Below are positions 1 to 8,143 of a stretch of DNA of 35,447 nucleotides, one piece after another (position 1 is the first letter of the stretch; each line of letters starts with the position of its first letter). Both the position numbers and the translations under genes were made by a program. The stretch comes from Clostridiales bacterium. Lineage in GTDB: Bacteria; Bacillota; Clostridia; Christensenellales; Pumilibacteraceae. The stretch covers positions 1 to 35,447 of the forward strand of contig JAIEBI010000029.1 of assembly GCA_029070965.1 (NCBI GenBank), read 5' to 3'. The notes under the pieces are model-generated. The model did no database searches, was not told where the DNA came from, and was given only the letters and a program-made list of their open reading frames with translations.

Positions 1-1
1 C

Positions 2-1276
2 GCTCAAGCCGACGACGAGGGCATTGCGTTCAAGTACGAAAAGGGCACGGATTACTTCGATAACGAGATAAACGTTGTAGACACTACCAAGATAGCGCCC
101 AAAACGATAGGTACGGAAGGGTACGCTAACGGCGGCTTGTTTATTTACGACAACTATGCGTATTTCGCTTCGCCCAATAACGAAAAGAACAAGGCGGGTA
201 CCGTTCAGACTACGCGCACCGATTTCTTTATGATGCCGCTCAGCGGCGGCAAGCCCACCAGAATTTACACCACCACCGAAAAAGTGGACACTTCGTCGTC
301 GGCGTACGCGTTTTACAAGTACGGCAGCAGCGTGTACTTGGTAGTAAACGAGAATAAAAATATCGTGTCGGTCAAGGTAAACACAAGCAAAGCCAAAGCC
401 GACGATCCCGTAACCTTCAAGGTAGGCGCGACCAGCGTGTATTTCCCCGTAAAGGACACCTACTACAAGGGCATTAGCACTAACGAGCTCGAGGACTTTA
501 TCTACTTTGTCCGCGAGGTCAAGGACAGCGACACGCAAAAGGCAGGCACCGTAATAGAGGCTATGCGCCCCGACGGCAGCGAAAACTTTAAGGTATCCAT
601 GTCCGGTCAGTCCGAAACGATAGAGGCTGTGCGCGACGGTTTGCTGTTCTACCGCACGTCCGATTATGACGGTACGAAAATAGGCTACACCAACCTGCAC
701 AATATGCTTATGGAACATTCCAAAAGCTACAAAAAGGCGCAGGATGCCATAAAGAACGAGGACGAAAAGACCACTAATATAGCGGGCACTTTTGCGACCA
801 CCGTATCAAGCTCGATAACTTCTACCTACGCTTTCCGCGCCGACAAAAAGAGCAACGAAGTGTTCTTTGTGGGCGTTACGAGCAGCGGCATGACTTTGTA
901 TCAAAACGACGACAACAACCCTATAAGAACGCAAAATCTTTGCTTGTCGTCGGGTACGCCGCAGTTTATCAAGGACGGGTATTTGTACTTTGCCGGCAGC
1001 AGCTCGGACTACTACCGCGTTCCGCTGTTTGAAAATATGGAAGGCGCAGGCGAGGCACAGCTGCTTGCCGAAAACACGTCGTCGGCAACCTTCGGCTGCG
1101 ACTACGCGGCGGGATATTTCACGTACTACGCCGAGGTCGATCAGTGGGCGAGCGGGTATGCGTACTTTGTGGACTTAACCCACGAGGGCGCCGAACCCTT
1201 ATTCGTCGGACAGCGCGCCAAGAGCGATATCCCCACCAAAAAGCAAATTCAGGAAGCTAAGGGAGAAACAGAATAA
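2..1276 (+). CDS. Exported beta-propeller-like repeat protein (3' part only)
   Basis: The reading frame is open from the first bases of the window to a TAA at 1274-1276, so the gene starts upstream and about 424 residues are visible. The visible part holds repeated short blocks in which an aromatic strand is followed by a polar turn, such as DGLLFYRTSDYDG and DGYLYFAGSSSDYYRVPL, spaced roughly as in the DUF5050-type beta-propellers of clostridial lipoproteins. No transmembrane segment is visible, and the C-terminus is charged. The signal peptide or lipobox would lie outside the window. I infer a secreted or surface-anchored propeller of unknown ligand. The gene ends in a strong terminator. 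The coding call is sure; the fold assignment is tentative because it rests on repeat spacing only. Confidence 0.7.
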   Translation, partial: AQADDEGIAFKYEKGTDYFDNEINVVDTTKIAPKTIGTEGYANGGLFIYDNYAYFASPNNEKNKAGTVQTTRTDFFMMPLSGGKPTRIYTTTEKVDTSSSAYAFYKYGSSVYLVVNENKNIVSVKVNTSKAKADDPVTFKVGATSVYFPVKDTYYKGISTNELEDFIYFVREVKDSDTQKAGTVIEAMRPDGSENFKVSMSGQSETIEAVRDGLLFYRTSDYDGTKIGYTNLHNMLMEHSKSYKKAQDAIKNEDEKTTNIAGTFATTVSSSITSTYAFRADKKSNEVFFVGVTSSGMTLYQNDDNNPIRTQNLCLSSGTPQFIKDGYLYFAGSSSDYYRVPLFENMEGAGEAQLLAENTSSATFGCDYAAGYFTYYAEVDQWASGYAYFVDLTHEGAEPLFVGQRAKSDIPTKKQIQEAKGETE

Positions 1277-1310
1277 GTTCGTGCGGCAATCTTGCTAATT
1301 TAAATAATAA

Positions 1311-1340
1311 AACTCTCGAATAAGCGTTCGAGAGTTTTTT
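1311..1340. terminator. Bidirectional intrinsic terminator
   Basis: The 10-bp perfect stem AACTCTCGAA/TTCGAGAGTT (1311-1320 and 1327-1336) has a 6-nt loop and a T run on the plus side. On the minus strand the stem is followed by TTTTATTATTT. It can therefore end both the plus-strand gene at 1276 and the minus-strand CPBP gene ending at 1384. Confidence 0.9.
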
Positions 1341-1383
1341 GTTGCGCATAATGTATTTAGTAATATAAATTGAAATTTAGATT

Positions 1384-2070
1384 TTACGTTAGCATAAAGC
1401 AAGTTAAAATCACTAAAGAAAAATCATATATTCCGTGTGCAATGATTACAGACAACAGCGAGCAGTCTTTTATAAAATATTTGCAATATCCGAACACGCA
1501 ACCGACAAGAGTAGTAAACAGCACTTGAATCAAGCTTCCGTTAATTATATGCCACAGCCCGAATAAAACAGCGGCAATCAGCGGTGCAAGCCATTTGCAT
1601 TTTTTCAACCAAATTTCAAACTGATTCTGTACGTACCCGCGGAATGCAATTTCCTCGCACACCCCTACAAAAAGAATATCTTGTACAGCGGAAATCGCCA
1701 AAAAACCGGCGGACGGTTCGGTATGAGAACCGACGATACTTGTGCCGCATAAAATCGGAACGATTCCCATCAGTAGGCACAACACGGCGGCAATCGCAAG
1801 TCCGATTAGAATTTGCAGCCACAATCTGTGTTTTGTCGGCAGCAGCTTGCTTCCCTGCGCCGTTAGCTTCATAGCAACAACGGCAACGGCGCCGCATGCC
1901 GCCATCACGAGCAACGTGAGACATATTCTTACCGCATATATATCGATTAGCCATATTCCCCAAAGCGAAAACGTCAATCCGAAAATCAACGTCAACGCAA
2001 TGAGCAATATTATGACAGCATATTTGCTATCGGCATTTACAGGGAATATTGATTTTTTCTCATCTTCCAT
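1384..2070 (-). CDS. CPBP family intramembrane metalloprotease
   Basis: This 228-residue polytopic membrane protein has the three CPBP (CAAX protease and bacteriocin-processing, formerly Abi) motifs. They are EEIAFRGY (EExxxR) near residue 140, FGLWHI (FxxxH) near 170 and IIAHGIYDF (HxxxD) near 213. These supply the glutamates and histidines of the metal-dependent active site. I count about seven hydrophobic segments. The family includes Rce1-like proteases and bacteriocin immunity proteins; the substrate here is unknown. The ATG is preceded by a good GGAGAAAG ribosome site. It lies 55 bp downstream of the DUF4956 gene on the same strand and may be read through from it, although its own promoter cannot be excluded. 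No bacteriocin gene is adjacent. Confidence 0.9.
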   Translation of the reverse strand: MEDEKKSIFPVNADSKYAVIILLIALTLIFGLTFSLWGIWLIDIYAVRICLTLLVMAACGAVAVVAMKLTAQGSKLLPTKHRLWLQILIGLAIAAVLCLLMGIVPILCGTSIVGSHTEPSAGFLAISAVQDILFVGVCEEIAFRGYVQNQFEIWLKKCKWLAPLIAAVLFGLWHIINGSLIQVLFTTLVGCVFGYCKYFIKDCSLLSVIIAHGIYDFSLVILTCFMLT

Positions 2071-2125
2071 AGTCTTTCTCCGCTAAATTAATGTTTGTAG
2101 TAGGATGATATATAGTCTTCGGCTA

Positions 2126-2809
2126 TTACAAATCGGCTAAGGCGTGGTATTCTACTCTGCCCAGCGATATTTCCAGATTGCCGTTGCGCATGCGTAGCTC
2201 ATCGATAAACGCTTTTTCCTGCGCGGGGTCTTTTAGTGTGAGGTTGTATGTAAGGCGGAACACACTGCCGAGGTCGGCGCTCTTTGCCTGAATAAGCTCG
2301 TGGCTGACCGTGTACTTACTAAACAAATCGTCGAATACCGTAGTGTAGTCGAGGTCTTCGGGGATAGTAATGCGTAATGTCTTCTCTTTGGCGTTCGGCT
2401 TTCGCTCCCACAGTCTGAACCTTGTGCACAGCATAAGACAAGCGCCTGCGACAACGGCGAATATCGCGCCGTAGGCGAGGTAACCCATGCCGTACGCGAG
2501 TCCCGCCACCATTGACACGAATATTATGCAAATTTCCTTTGCCGTGCCCTGTGCCGAGCGGAAGCGCACCAGCGTGAACGCGCCCGCTACCGTTATGCCC
2601 GCGCCGATATTGCCGTTGATAAGAATTATTATCGTTGCTACCGCGGCGGGGAGCAGGGCGGTGGTTACAAAAAAGCTCTTTGACGAACGCGAGCCGTAGT
2701 AGGTCATGAATGCCAGCATTACGCCGGTCACTATCGCCACGCCCAAGCACAAAAAGAATGTGCCTGCGTCTAACTTGCCTGTAAGAACCGTTGCGAAAAA
2801 TTTATCCAA
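2126..2809 (-). CDS. DUF4956 domain membrane protein
   Basis: This 227-residue protein has four to five hydrophobic segments in its first 135 residues, then a soluble C-terminal domain of about 90 residues. The middle carries NGNIGAGITVAGAFTLVRFRSAQGT, the recognisable DUF4956 signature, in the membrane part; the tail (TLRITIPEDLDYTTVFDDLF) resembles an ACT/ferredoxin-like fold. Function is not established. DUF4956 genes commonly sit beside VTC-domain polyphosphate polymerase genes, and here the start overlaps the VTC gene's end by 8 bp, implying translational coupling. I infer a membrane partner of the polymerase, perhaps anchoring it or translocating product. Confidence 0.87.
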   Translation of the reverse strand: MDKFFATVLTGKLDAGTFFLCLGVAIVTGVMLAFMTYYGSRSSKSFFVTTALLPAAVATIIILINGNIGAGITVAGAFTLVRFRSAQGTAKEICIIFVSMVAGLAYGMGYLAYGAIFAVVAGACLMLCTRFRLWERKPNAKEKTLRITIPEDLDYTTVFDDLFSKYTVSHELIQAKSADLGSVFRLTYNLTLKDPAQEKAFIDELRMRNGNLEISLGRVEYHALADL

Positions 2810-3518
2810 CTTGTTTTACCTCCGTCATTAAGTTGTCGTGTTCTATGGTGTACGCCGTGCCGTATTTGGAAAAGGACGTTTTGCGTATGCCGAGCGAGCT
2901 GACAAGCCTGCACAGCCACAGCGGAATGGACGCGCCCGCTTTTATTTCCATCAGGATTTTTCCGTCATTGCGCACCGGTTTGCCGTCCGTGCCGCCGCAC
3001 AAAGTCAGCCTGTCCGTCCTGTACCGAATGTTGGTGTCGAACGTAACGCGCAATCCGCTGTCGTTCTTGTCGAAGTATGCCGTGCGGTCGTACAGCAGCA
3101 AGATTCGCGGCGCCAGCGTTTTGTATAAATCTATTGCGTATGTAATTTCCTTGGCTATCTGGTCGTTTTGCGCGCGCACGTAATCGAACAATCCGTGCTC
3201 GGCGTCGTCGGCAGTCAGTTGTATTCGCCGCTTGAACACCACGCCGTCGTATTTCTTTTTCAGCTCCAAAAATACTTCGTCGTCGCCCTTGGCTTGGCGG
3301 TAGCTGCGCATACGCAGTTTTTCCTTGTACTTGGGCTTGTCCAGCGAGCGCCGAGCAAGCAGGTAGTCGTCGGTGTCGTAGTAAAGACTTTGAATGGTGG
3401 ACTTGCCGTATTTGTCCGCCGCCATATGCTTTTCGATCTCGTTAAGCACGGCAAAATACTGCTCCGCGGTGAGCAAATACTTGTATTCGTATCTTTTGAA
3501 TACGCAAATGCTTTTCAT
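2802..3518 (-). CDS. VTC domain-containing polyphosphate polymerase
   Basis: This 238-residue soluble protein matches the VTC tunnel domain, which in eukaryotic Vtc4 makes polyphosphate from ATP. Visible blocks are FKRYEYKYLL at the N-terminus, IQSLYYDTDDY, KLRMRSYR, VFLELKKKYDGVVFKRR, LRVTFDTNIRY and ILMEIKAG, which carry the basic tunnel residues and acidic metal ligands. A longer reading frame exists up to 3614, but I start at the ATG at 3516-3518. It has AGAGG five bases upstream, and the family homology begins there; the 32 extra residues look like promoter DNA. It is the first gene of a minus-strand unit with DUF4956 and possibly the CPBP protease. Polymerase activity in this bacterium is inferred from the family. 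Confidence 0.88.
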   Translation of the reverse strand: MKSICVFKRYEYKYLLTAEQYFAVLNEIEKHMAADKYGKSTIQSLYYDTDDYLLARRSLDKPKYKEKLRMRSYRQAKGDDEVFLELKKKYDGVVFKRRIQLTADDAEHGLFDYVRAQNDQIAKEITYAIDLYKTLAPRILLLYDRTAYFDKNDSGLRVTFDTNIRYRTDRLTLCGGTDGKPVRNDGKILMEIKAGASIPLWLCRLVSSLGIRKTSFSKYGTAYTIEHDNLMTEVKQVG

Positions 3519-3549
3519 CGAGTCCTCTACGCCGAAATATAACACAGTC

Positions 3550-3578
3550 ATCATAGCATATTTTTGTGTGAAAATCAA
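3550..3578 (-). promoter_or_regulatory. Sigma-A promoter of the VTC-DUF4956 unit
   Basis: On the minus strand, TTGATT (3573-3578) and TATGAT (3550-3555) are separated by 17 bp. A TG one base before the -10 makes it an extended -10. The start codon lies about 32 bp downstream with a ribosome site. Confidence 0.7.
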
Positions 3579-3629
3579 GGGTAATGTCGGAAAATTTACC
3601 GCGCAATATTTCATGTGACATCATTTTAC

Positions 3630-3659
3630 TTGACATGTTTTGTCGCACGGGAATATAAT
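3630..3659 (+). promoter_or_regulatory. Sigma-A promoter of glnN
   Basis: TTGACA (3630-3635) and TATAAT (3654-3659) are consensus hexamers with an 18-bp spacer. Transcription would start near 3666, giving a leader of about 215 nt before the glutamine synthetase ATG. This promoter diverges from the VTC promoter. Confidence 0.85.
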
Positions 3660-3670
3660 ATTTTTAGCAC

Positions 3671-3705
3671 AAGGACGTCATAAACGTATGGCGTCTTTGT
3701 CTTTT
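3671..3705 (+). promoter_or_regulatory. Attenuator-like hairpin in the glnN leader
   Basis: Arms 3671-3682 and 3687-3697 pair with one bulged G and one G-U pair around a 4-nt loop, followed by TGTCTTTT. It lies only about 5 nt after the predicted transcription start. It resembles an early terminator, but the T tract is interrupted, so activity is uncertain. Confidence 0.4.
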
Positions 3706-3706
3706 G

Positions 3707-3863
3707 GAGTTGCTGAATAAGCTTGTACACCAATCTTGCTGTCAATTTTAGTGCTAAGTTCGTCCGTGCACTGCACACGTAGTTCCACTACGAGTGCATC
3801 ACACGTCCTGCTTATCACGAAAATTGCCTACGCAATCTTGGCGCGTCGCTTACTCATCAGCTC
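3707..3863. repeat. 157-bp imperfect palindrome in the glnN leader
   Basis: Nested pairs share one centre near 3785. They are 3707-3722 with 3848-3863 (13 of 16 matching), CAATTTT 3743-3749 with AAAATTG 3820-3826, TGCAC 3772-3776 with GTGCA 3794-3798, and CGTAG 3778-3782 with CTACG 3788-3792 around the loop TTCCA. The octamer CAATCTTG recurs directly at 3731 and 3833. It fills the 363-bp gap between the VTC and glnN genes together with the two promoters. It could be a small non-autonomous repeat element or a regulatory RNA fold. No open reading frame of interest lies in it. Confidence 0.7.
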
Positions 3864-3881
3864 CCTTATGGAGGTTACATT

Positions 3882-5966
3882 ATGACCAACGTCCCCGAAT
3901 TATTCGGTTCTATGGTGTTTAACGAGCAGGTAATGCGCGAGCGGCTGCCTAAGGAAATTTTCAAGGCGCTGCAAAATACGATTAAAACGGGTAAGCCCAT
4001 ATCTGCCGAGGTTGCCGACGTCGTTGCCGACGCCATGAAAAACTGGGCTATCGAAAAGGGCGCAACGCACTACACACACTGGTTTCAGCCTATGACGGGC
4101 GTTACCGCGGAAAAGCACGACAGCTTTATCAGCCCTGTGGACGGCGGCGCGGTTATAATGAATTTTTCGGGCAAACAGCTTATCAAAGGCGAGCCGGACG
4201 CGTCCAGCTTTCCGTCGGGCGGACTGCGCTCCACCTTCGAGGCGCGCGGGTATACGGCGTGGGACCCTACGAGCTATGCGTTCGTCAAGGACAGCGTGCT
4301 GTATATTCCCACCGCGTTCATAAGCTACTCCGGTCAAGTTCTCGACAAAAAAACGCCGCTACTGCGGTCTATGGACGCGCTGAGTCGTGCGGCTAAGCGC
4401 GTACTGAAACTGTTCGGCAAAACGCCCGACTGCGTAACTGCGTCCGTCGGTCCCGAGCAGGAATATTTTTTAATCCCGCGCGAGTTGTACAAAAAACGCC
4501 CCGATCTTATTATTACGGGTAGAACGCTTTTCGGCGCAAAGCCGCCCAAGGGTCAGGAGCTGGACGATCACTATTTCGGCAGCATCAAGACGCGCGTACT
4601 TAGGTACATGGAGGATTTGGACAACGAGCTGTGGAAGCTTGGCGTTTACGCCAAGACCCGCCACAACGAGGTCGCGCCAGCGCAGCACGAGCTTGCGCCC
4701 ATATATTCCACAGTCAACGTTGCCACCGACCATAACCAGCTTACAATGGCTATCATGAAGAAGGTCGCAGAACGTCACGACCTTGCATGCCTACTGCACG
4801 AAAAGCCGTTTGCCGGCGTCAACGGCTCGGGCAAGCACAACAACTGGTCTATTTCCACGTCCGACGGCGAAAACCTTTTGGAGCCGGGGAAGGACCTGAA
4901 AAACAACTTGCAATTTATGGTGTTTTTGGCGGCGGTAATCAAGGCGGTGGACGACCGACAAGACCTTTTGCGCCTGTCCGTCGCTTCGGCGGGCAACGAT
5001 CACCGTTTGGGCGCCAACGAGGCGCCACCCGCCATTATTTCCATGTTCTTGGGCGACGAGATAACCGACTTACTCGAAACGCTCGCCTCGGGCAAGGAGT
5101 ACAGCAACCGCGTGGGCAACAAGCTGAGCACGGGCGTAGAGTCGGTCCCCGAAATATACGAGGACACGACCGACCGCAACCGCACGTCGCCGTTTGCGTT
5201 TACGGGCAACAAGTTCGAGTTCCGTTCGCTGGGCAGTGCGCTCAACATCGCATGTCCCAACATAATGATAAACGCCGCCGTAGCGGACGTACTGAATATG
5301 TTTGCCGACGAGCTGGAAAAAGTAAAGCCTGCCGAGTTTAAGGCGGCGGCGCTCGCGCTTATCAAGCGCGAATATATTGCGCACCGCAGGATAGTCTTTA
5401 ACGGCGACAACTACTCCGACGCTTGGGTGGAGGAGGCGAGTCGTCGCGGGCTGTTGAACCTGAAAAGCACGCCCGAAGCGCTGTCGTACTACGACCGTCC
5501 CCAAAACGTCGAGCTGTTTGACAGGCTCAAAATTTACACCGACGAGGAAGTGCATGCGCGCAAGGACATTTTGCTGGAAAACTACTGCAAGGTGATAAAC
5601 ATAGAGGCGGGGACAATGTCCGAGCTGGTGCTTAAACAAATTTTGCCTGCCGCCATCAAGTTTTCCACAATGCTTGCCGACAACGTAAGTAAGCTTACCG
5701 CAGTCAAAGCGGCCGCCGACATGCAGACCAAAATGGTCGCCGAAGTGTCCGAGCTTATACAAAACGCATACTCCGCCGTCCAAAAATTGAGCGACGCACA
5801 AGCCGCGGTAAAAGCGGCAAATGGGCTTCAAGCGGAAGCGGACGTAAGCTATAACCAAGTGGTAGCCGTAATGCAGGAGCTGCGCGGATATTGCGACAAG
5901 CTGGAAACGGTCACGCCCAAAGACCTTTGGCCGTTCCCGTCATATTCGGATATATTGTTGTACTAA
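3882..5966 (+). CDS. glnN: Glutamine synthetase type III
   Basis: This protein of 694 residues is the length of the GSIII (GlnN) family, much larger than GSI or GSII. It makes glutamine from glutamate, ammonium and ATP in the cytoplasm and is the main entry point for assimilated nitrogen. Visible landmarks include GPEQEYFLI near residue 190 (metal-binding glutamates), [12 protein letters not shown] near 310, [11 protein letters not shown] near 377 and [20 protein letters not shown] near 430 (nucleotide and substrate loops). The C-terminal 120 residues are helical, as in GSIII dodecamers. The start is supported by GGAGG at 3870-3874. It is transcribed alone: it has its own promoter, a long structured leader and a terminator at 6029. 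No PII, amt or glnR gene is nearby. Confidence 0.97.
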   Translation: MTNVPELFGSMVFNEQVMRERLPKEIFKALQNTIKTGKPISAEVADVVADAMKNWAIEKGATHYTHWFQPMTGVTAEKHDSFISPVDGGAVIMNFSGKQLIKGEPDASSFPSGGLRSTFEARGYTAWDPTSYAFVKDSVLYIPTAFISYSGQVLDKKTPLLRSMDALSRAAKRVLKLFGKTPDCVTASVGPEQEYFLIPRELYKKRPDLIITGRTLFGAKPPKGQELDDHYFGSIKTRVLRYMEDLDNELWKLGVYAKTRHNEVAPAQHELAPIYSTVNVATDHNQLTMAIMKKVAERHDLACLLHEKPFAGVNGSGKHNNWSISTSDGENLLEPGKDLKNNLQFMVFLAAVIKAVDDRQDLLRLSVASAGNDHRLGANEAPPAIISMFLGDEITDLLETLASGKEYSNRVGNKLSTGVESVPEIYEDTTDRNRTSPFAFTGNKFEFRSLGSALNIACPNIMINAAVADVLNMFADELEKVKPAEFKAAALALIKREYIAHRRIVFNGDNYSDAWVEEASRRGLLNLKSTPEALSYYDRPQNVELFDRLKIYTDEEVHARKDILLENYCKVINIEAGTMSELVLKQILPAAIKFSTMLADNVSKLTAVKAAADMQTKMVAEVSELIQNAYSAVQKLSDAQAAVKAANGLQAEADVSYNQVVAVMQELRGYCDKLETVTPKDLWPFPSYSDILLY

Positions 5967-6028
5967 TTCGGAATTCGGGATAGGCTGTGTGGCGTTAAAA
6001 TAGGAAAATTATTGTACGTTATATAATT

Positions 6029-6060
6029 CGGCGAGGCGTTTTGACATGCTTCGCCGTTTT
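6029..6060 (+). terminator. Terminator of glnN
   Basis: The stem CGGCGAGGC/GCTTCGCCG (6029-6037 and 6048-6056, one G-U pair) has a 10-nt loop and is followed by TTTT. It lies 63 bp after the stop codon and just before the next promoter. Confidence 0.8.
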
Positions 6061-6063
6061 CAC

Positions 6064-6092
6064 TTGACATGTAGCGGTGGGTATGCTATAAT
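6064..6092 (+). promoter_or_regulatory. Consensus sigma-A promoter
   Basis: TTGACA (6064-6069) and TATAAT (6087-6092) are separated by 17 bp, a perfect consensus. The downstream leader carries inverted repeats: GTGTATA/TATACAC (6107-6113 and 6129-6135) and AGCCGT/ACGGCT (6124-6129 and 6141-6146). They overlap, so they could form alternative structures or a protein-binding site. Confidence 0.85.
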
Positions 6093-6166
6093 GCTATATA
6101 GAAAAAGTGTATATAGCGTACACAGCCGTATACACTTGCGACGGCTATATGTTGAGGAGGCTTTAA

Positions 6167-7621
6167 ATGGTAAGGAGATTGCAAAAATCGGCATTGGTCG
6201 CGGCGCTTTTGTCGCTGTGTCTTTTGCTTGTTGTCGCGGTGTTCTGCTTTGTGGCTGTACCCGTCAAGGCGGCGGGCGCGGAAACGTTCTATTCCGCAGC
6301 TGCCGAGCGCGAAGCTGCCATGCATTTTACCGCTCGCAGCGGTTTGGTTTATAACGGAACCGAATACAGACTGAACAGAGATCTTAATGCACTTCTCGCT
6401 GCCGACAGCGACAAAATTACCGACGACATGACTGTGACTTTGGTCGGCTACGCCGACATAGACGGCGTCGAAGCAGACGCGCTTCCGAGCGTAGTTAAAA
6501 ATGCCGGTACGTATTCGCTGGAAATTACGGCGGACGGCGAGACAAATGGGTGCGTCATTACCGTCGAACAGGCCGTCAACGAATGGGTGCGCGTGCCTAA
6601 CGTCATTCCTTGGACGTACGGAGCGTTTGACACGCAGGTCAACCGTATTCGTGCGGTAGTCAAGTATTTGGACGATGAAAAAACAGTGCTGTACAGCGTG
6701 TTAGACGGAGACGAAAACGCTATCGACGCGCTAACCGACTTTACGGTCAGACGCGACGGCACAATAGTCGACAGTGCGATAGTCGAGGCACTCAACGGAT
6801 TAAAGGTCGGCGGATACAAGTTGAAAGTCGTCGCGGAAGGCACGGACAACTACAAGGCGTTGGAGCAAACTATAAGCTTTAATATCGACAAGGCAAAAAA
6901 CGCGTGGGCGAGCGGCGCCGACGATCTTAAACTTCCCAGCTGGATAGTGGGCAAGTACGACAAAAAGGAAAATGCAATCATAGTCAACGCCGTTTACGGC
7001 GACGTCAATATTACAGTAACCGATATCAATGGCAAAGAGTATTACAACTCCACGACCGGTCTTAACAAGCTTAACGATTGCGAGGTAGGCAAGTACTTGG
7101 TCAAGGCGTGGGTGGACGAAACCGAGGATTACGACGCGCTTGTCGAACGCACCTTTACAATCGAGGTGTTGAACAAGGAGGGCTTGCCTTGGTGGGCTAC
7201 GCTGTGCATAGCGCTCGGTGCGGGACTGCTTGTCGTGCTCATATTCTTAATCCTGTGGAAGAAGGGCGTGTTCCAATTTATTACCGACAAGATTGTGGTA
7301 TCTATCCGCACCAAGGCGAGTGTGGACGCAACCATAGCGTCGGTGCGCGCCGCCAAGCTTATGGAGGAAGGTAAGCGGTCAGTGGCTGACGCCAAGCGTC
7401 GTGAACGCATAGCAGCAATGCGTGAAAGAGCGAAAGCGCAACGCGCATTGCCGCCCGAGGAGCGTGCGGCACGGATAGAAGCAAAGGCGCAGCTGGAAGC
7501 CGAAAAGGCGCAAAGAAACCTTGCGCGCAGCGAGGCGCTAAAAGCAAAAGCAAAAAGCTTGCGCGGCGATGACGCACCGTCCGAGCCTGCAACCGAAATG
7601 GAAAACCCGTCGGATGAATAG
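6167..7621 (+). CDS. Membrane-anchored protein with Ig-like repeats and basic coiled-coil tail
   Basis: I do not recognise a named family for this 484-residue protein. Residues 1-37 form a signal peptide (a basic start, about 22 hydrophobic residues, then VKAAGA). An extracellular part follows with three or more repeats of about 90 residues, ending in strands such as GGYKLKVVAEGTDNYKALE and GKYLVKAWVDETEDYDALV, typical of bacterial MBG or Ig-like domains. A transmembrane helix lies near 340-362. The cytoplasmic tail of about 120 residues is rich in Ala, Arg, Lys and Glu and predicted to be a long charged helix. The start has GAGGAGG at 6154-6160. It shares a transcript with the small coiled-coil gene 39 bp downstream. 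The architecture suggests a link between the cell surface and a cytoplasmic partner; this is inference. Confidence 0.85.
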   Translation: MVRRLQKSALVAALLSLCLLLVVAVFCFVAVPVKAAGAETFYSAAAEREAAMHFTARSGLVYNGTEYRLNRDLNALLAADSDKITDDMTVTLVGYADIDGVEADALPSVVKNAGTYSLEITADGETNGCVITVEQAVNEWVRVPNVIPWTYGAFDTQVNRIRAVVKYLDDEKTVLYSVLDGDENAIDALTDFTVRRDGTIVDSAIVEALNGLKVGGYKLKVVAEGTDNYKALEQTISFNIDKAKNAWASGADDLKLPSWIVGKYDKKENAIIVNAVYGDVNITVTDINGKEYYNSTTGLNKLNDCEVGKYLVKAWVDETEDYDALVERTFTIEVLNKEGLPWWATLCIALGAGLLVVLIFLILWKKGVFQFITDKIVVSIRTKASVDATIASVRAAKLMEEGKRSVADAKRRERIAAMRERAKAQRALPPEERAARIEAKAQLEAEKAQRNLARSEALKAKAKSLRGDDAPSEPATEMENPSDE

Positions 7622-7660
7622 TTCGCGAAAAAATAAAAACCCCAAAAGGAGATAACAATT

Positions 7661-7888
7661 ATGTCATTAAGAAAGGACTTGGCAAAAGAGATTAACATTC
7701 TCGAAATGGAAATGCGCGAGCTTGAAAGCAAGCGTTCGCGTTCTATGGCGGCGCTTATGGAAGCGCTGGTGAGCAAGAGAGAGCCGGAGGAAACCGAGCT
7801 TCGATTCTTCCGCCAATTCAGCGCCGAAATCGAGGTCAAGCGCGAAAAGCTTATCGAGCTGACGGAACAGTTAAAGAACTTAATCTAA
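7661..7888 (+). CDS. Small coiled-coil protein
   Basis: This is a 75-residue soluble protein made almost wholly of charged heptad-like helix, for example EINILEMEMRELESKR and EIEVKREKLIELTEQLKNLI. It has no cysteine, signal or membrane segment. An AAGGAGA ribosome site precedes the ATG and a strong terminator follows the stop. It is 39 bp downstream of the membrane protein whose cytoplasmic tail is also helical, so the two may form a coiled-coil complex. The family is unknown. Confidence 0.75.
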   Translation: MSLRKDLAKEINILEMEMRELESKRSRSMAALMEALVSKREPEETELRFFRQFSAEIEVKREKLIELTEQLKNLI

Positions 7889-7895
7889 CAACACA

Positions 7896-7922
7896 AAAAG
7901 GAAGCCTGCGGGCTTCCTTTTT
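7896..7922 (+). terminator. Intrinsic terminator
   Basis: AAAGGAAGCC/GGCTTCCTTT forms a 10-bp stem with a TGCG loop and runs directly into T residues. It ends the two-gene unit 6167-7888. The remaining 220 bp up to the ABC gene hold a GAATT-rich tag, a short hairpin (GCGGC, TTC, GCCGC) and a promoter. Confidence 0.9.
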
Positions 7923-8013
7923 AATTCGGGATTATGAATTCGGAATTGGTGGCGGCTTCGCCGCATTGCTGCAAATTTTACAATTTTCTTGTAATTATTG
8001 CATGCTTTTTGTG

Positions 8014-8043
8014 TTGACCGGTTTGTGTTAGGTTAGGTATAAT
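8014..8043 (+). promoter_or_regulatory. Sigma-A promoter of the ABC transporter gene
   Basis: TTGACC (8014-8019) and TATAAT (8038-8043) are separated by 18 bp. Transcription would start near 8050, giving a leader of about 95 nt. Confidence 0.7.
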
Positions 8044-8143
8044 TTAATGGTAGGTATATGGGCGGTTTTTTCCTTTACAAATACCGCAAAAAAGTGTATA
8101 CTTGATAAGTGTAATAGAATATAACCGATATGAGGTTTTGTGT

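Noticed and set aside
3707-3863. Insertion sequence remnant with transposase
   Set aside because: No open frame with transposase similarity is found on either strand; only the palindromic DNA is seen.
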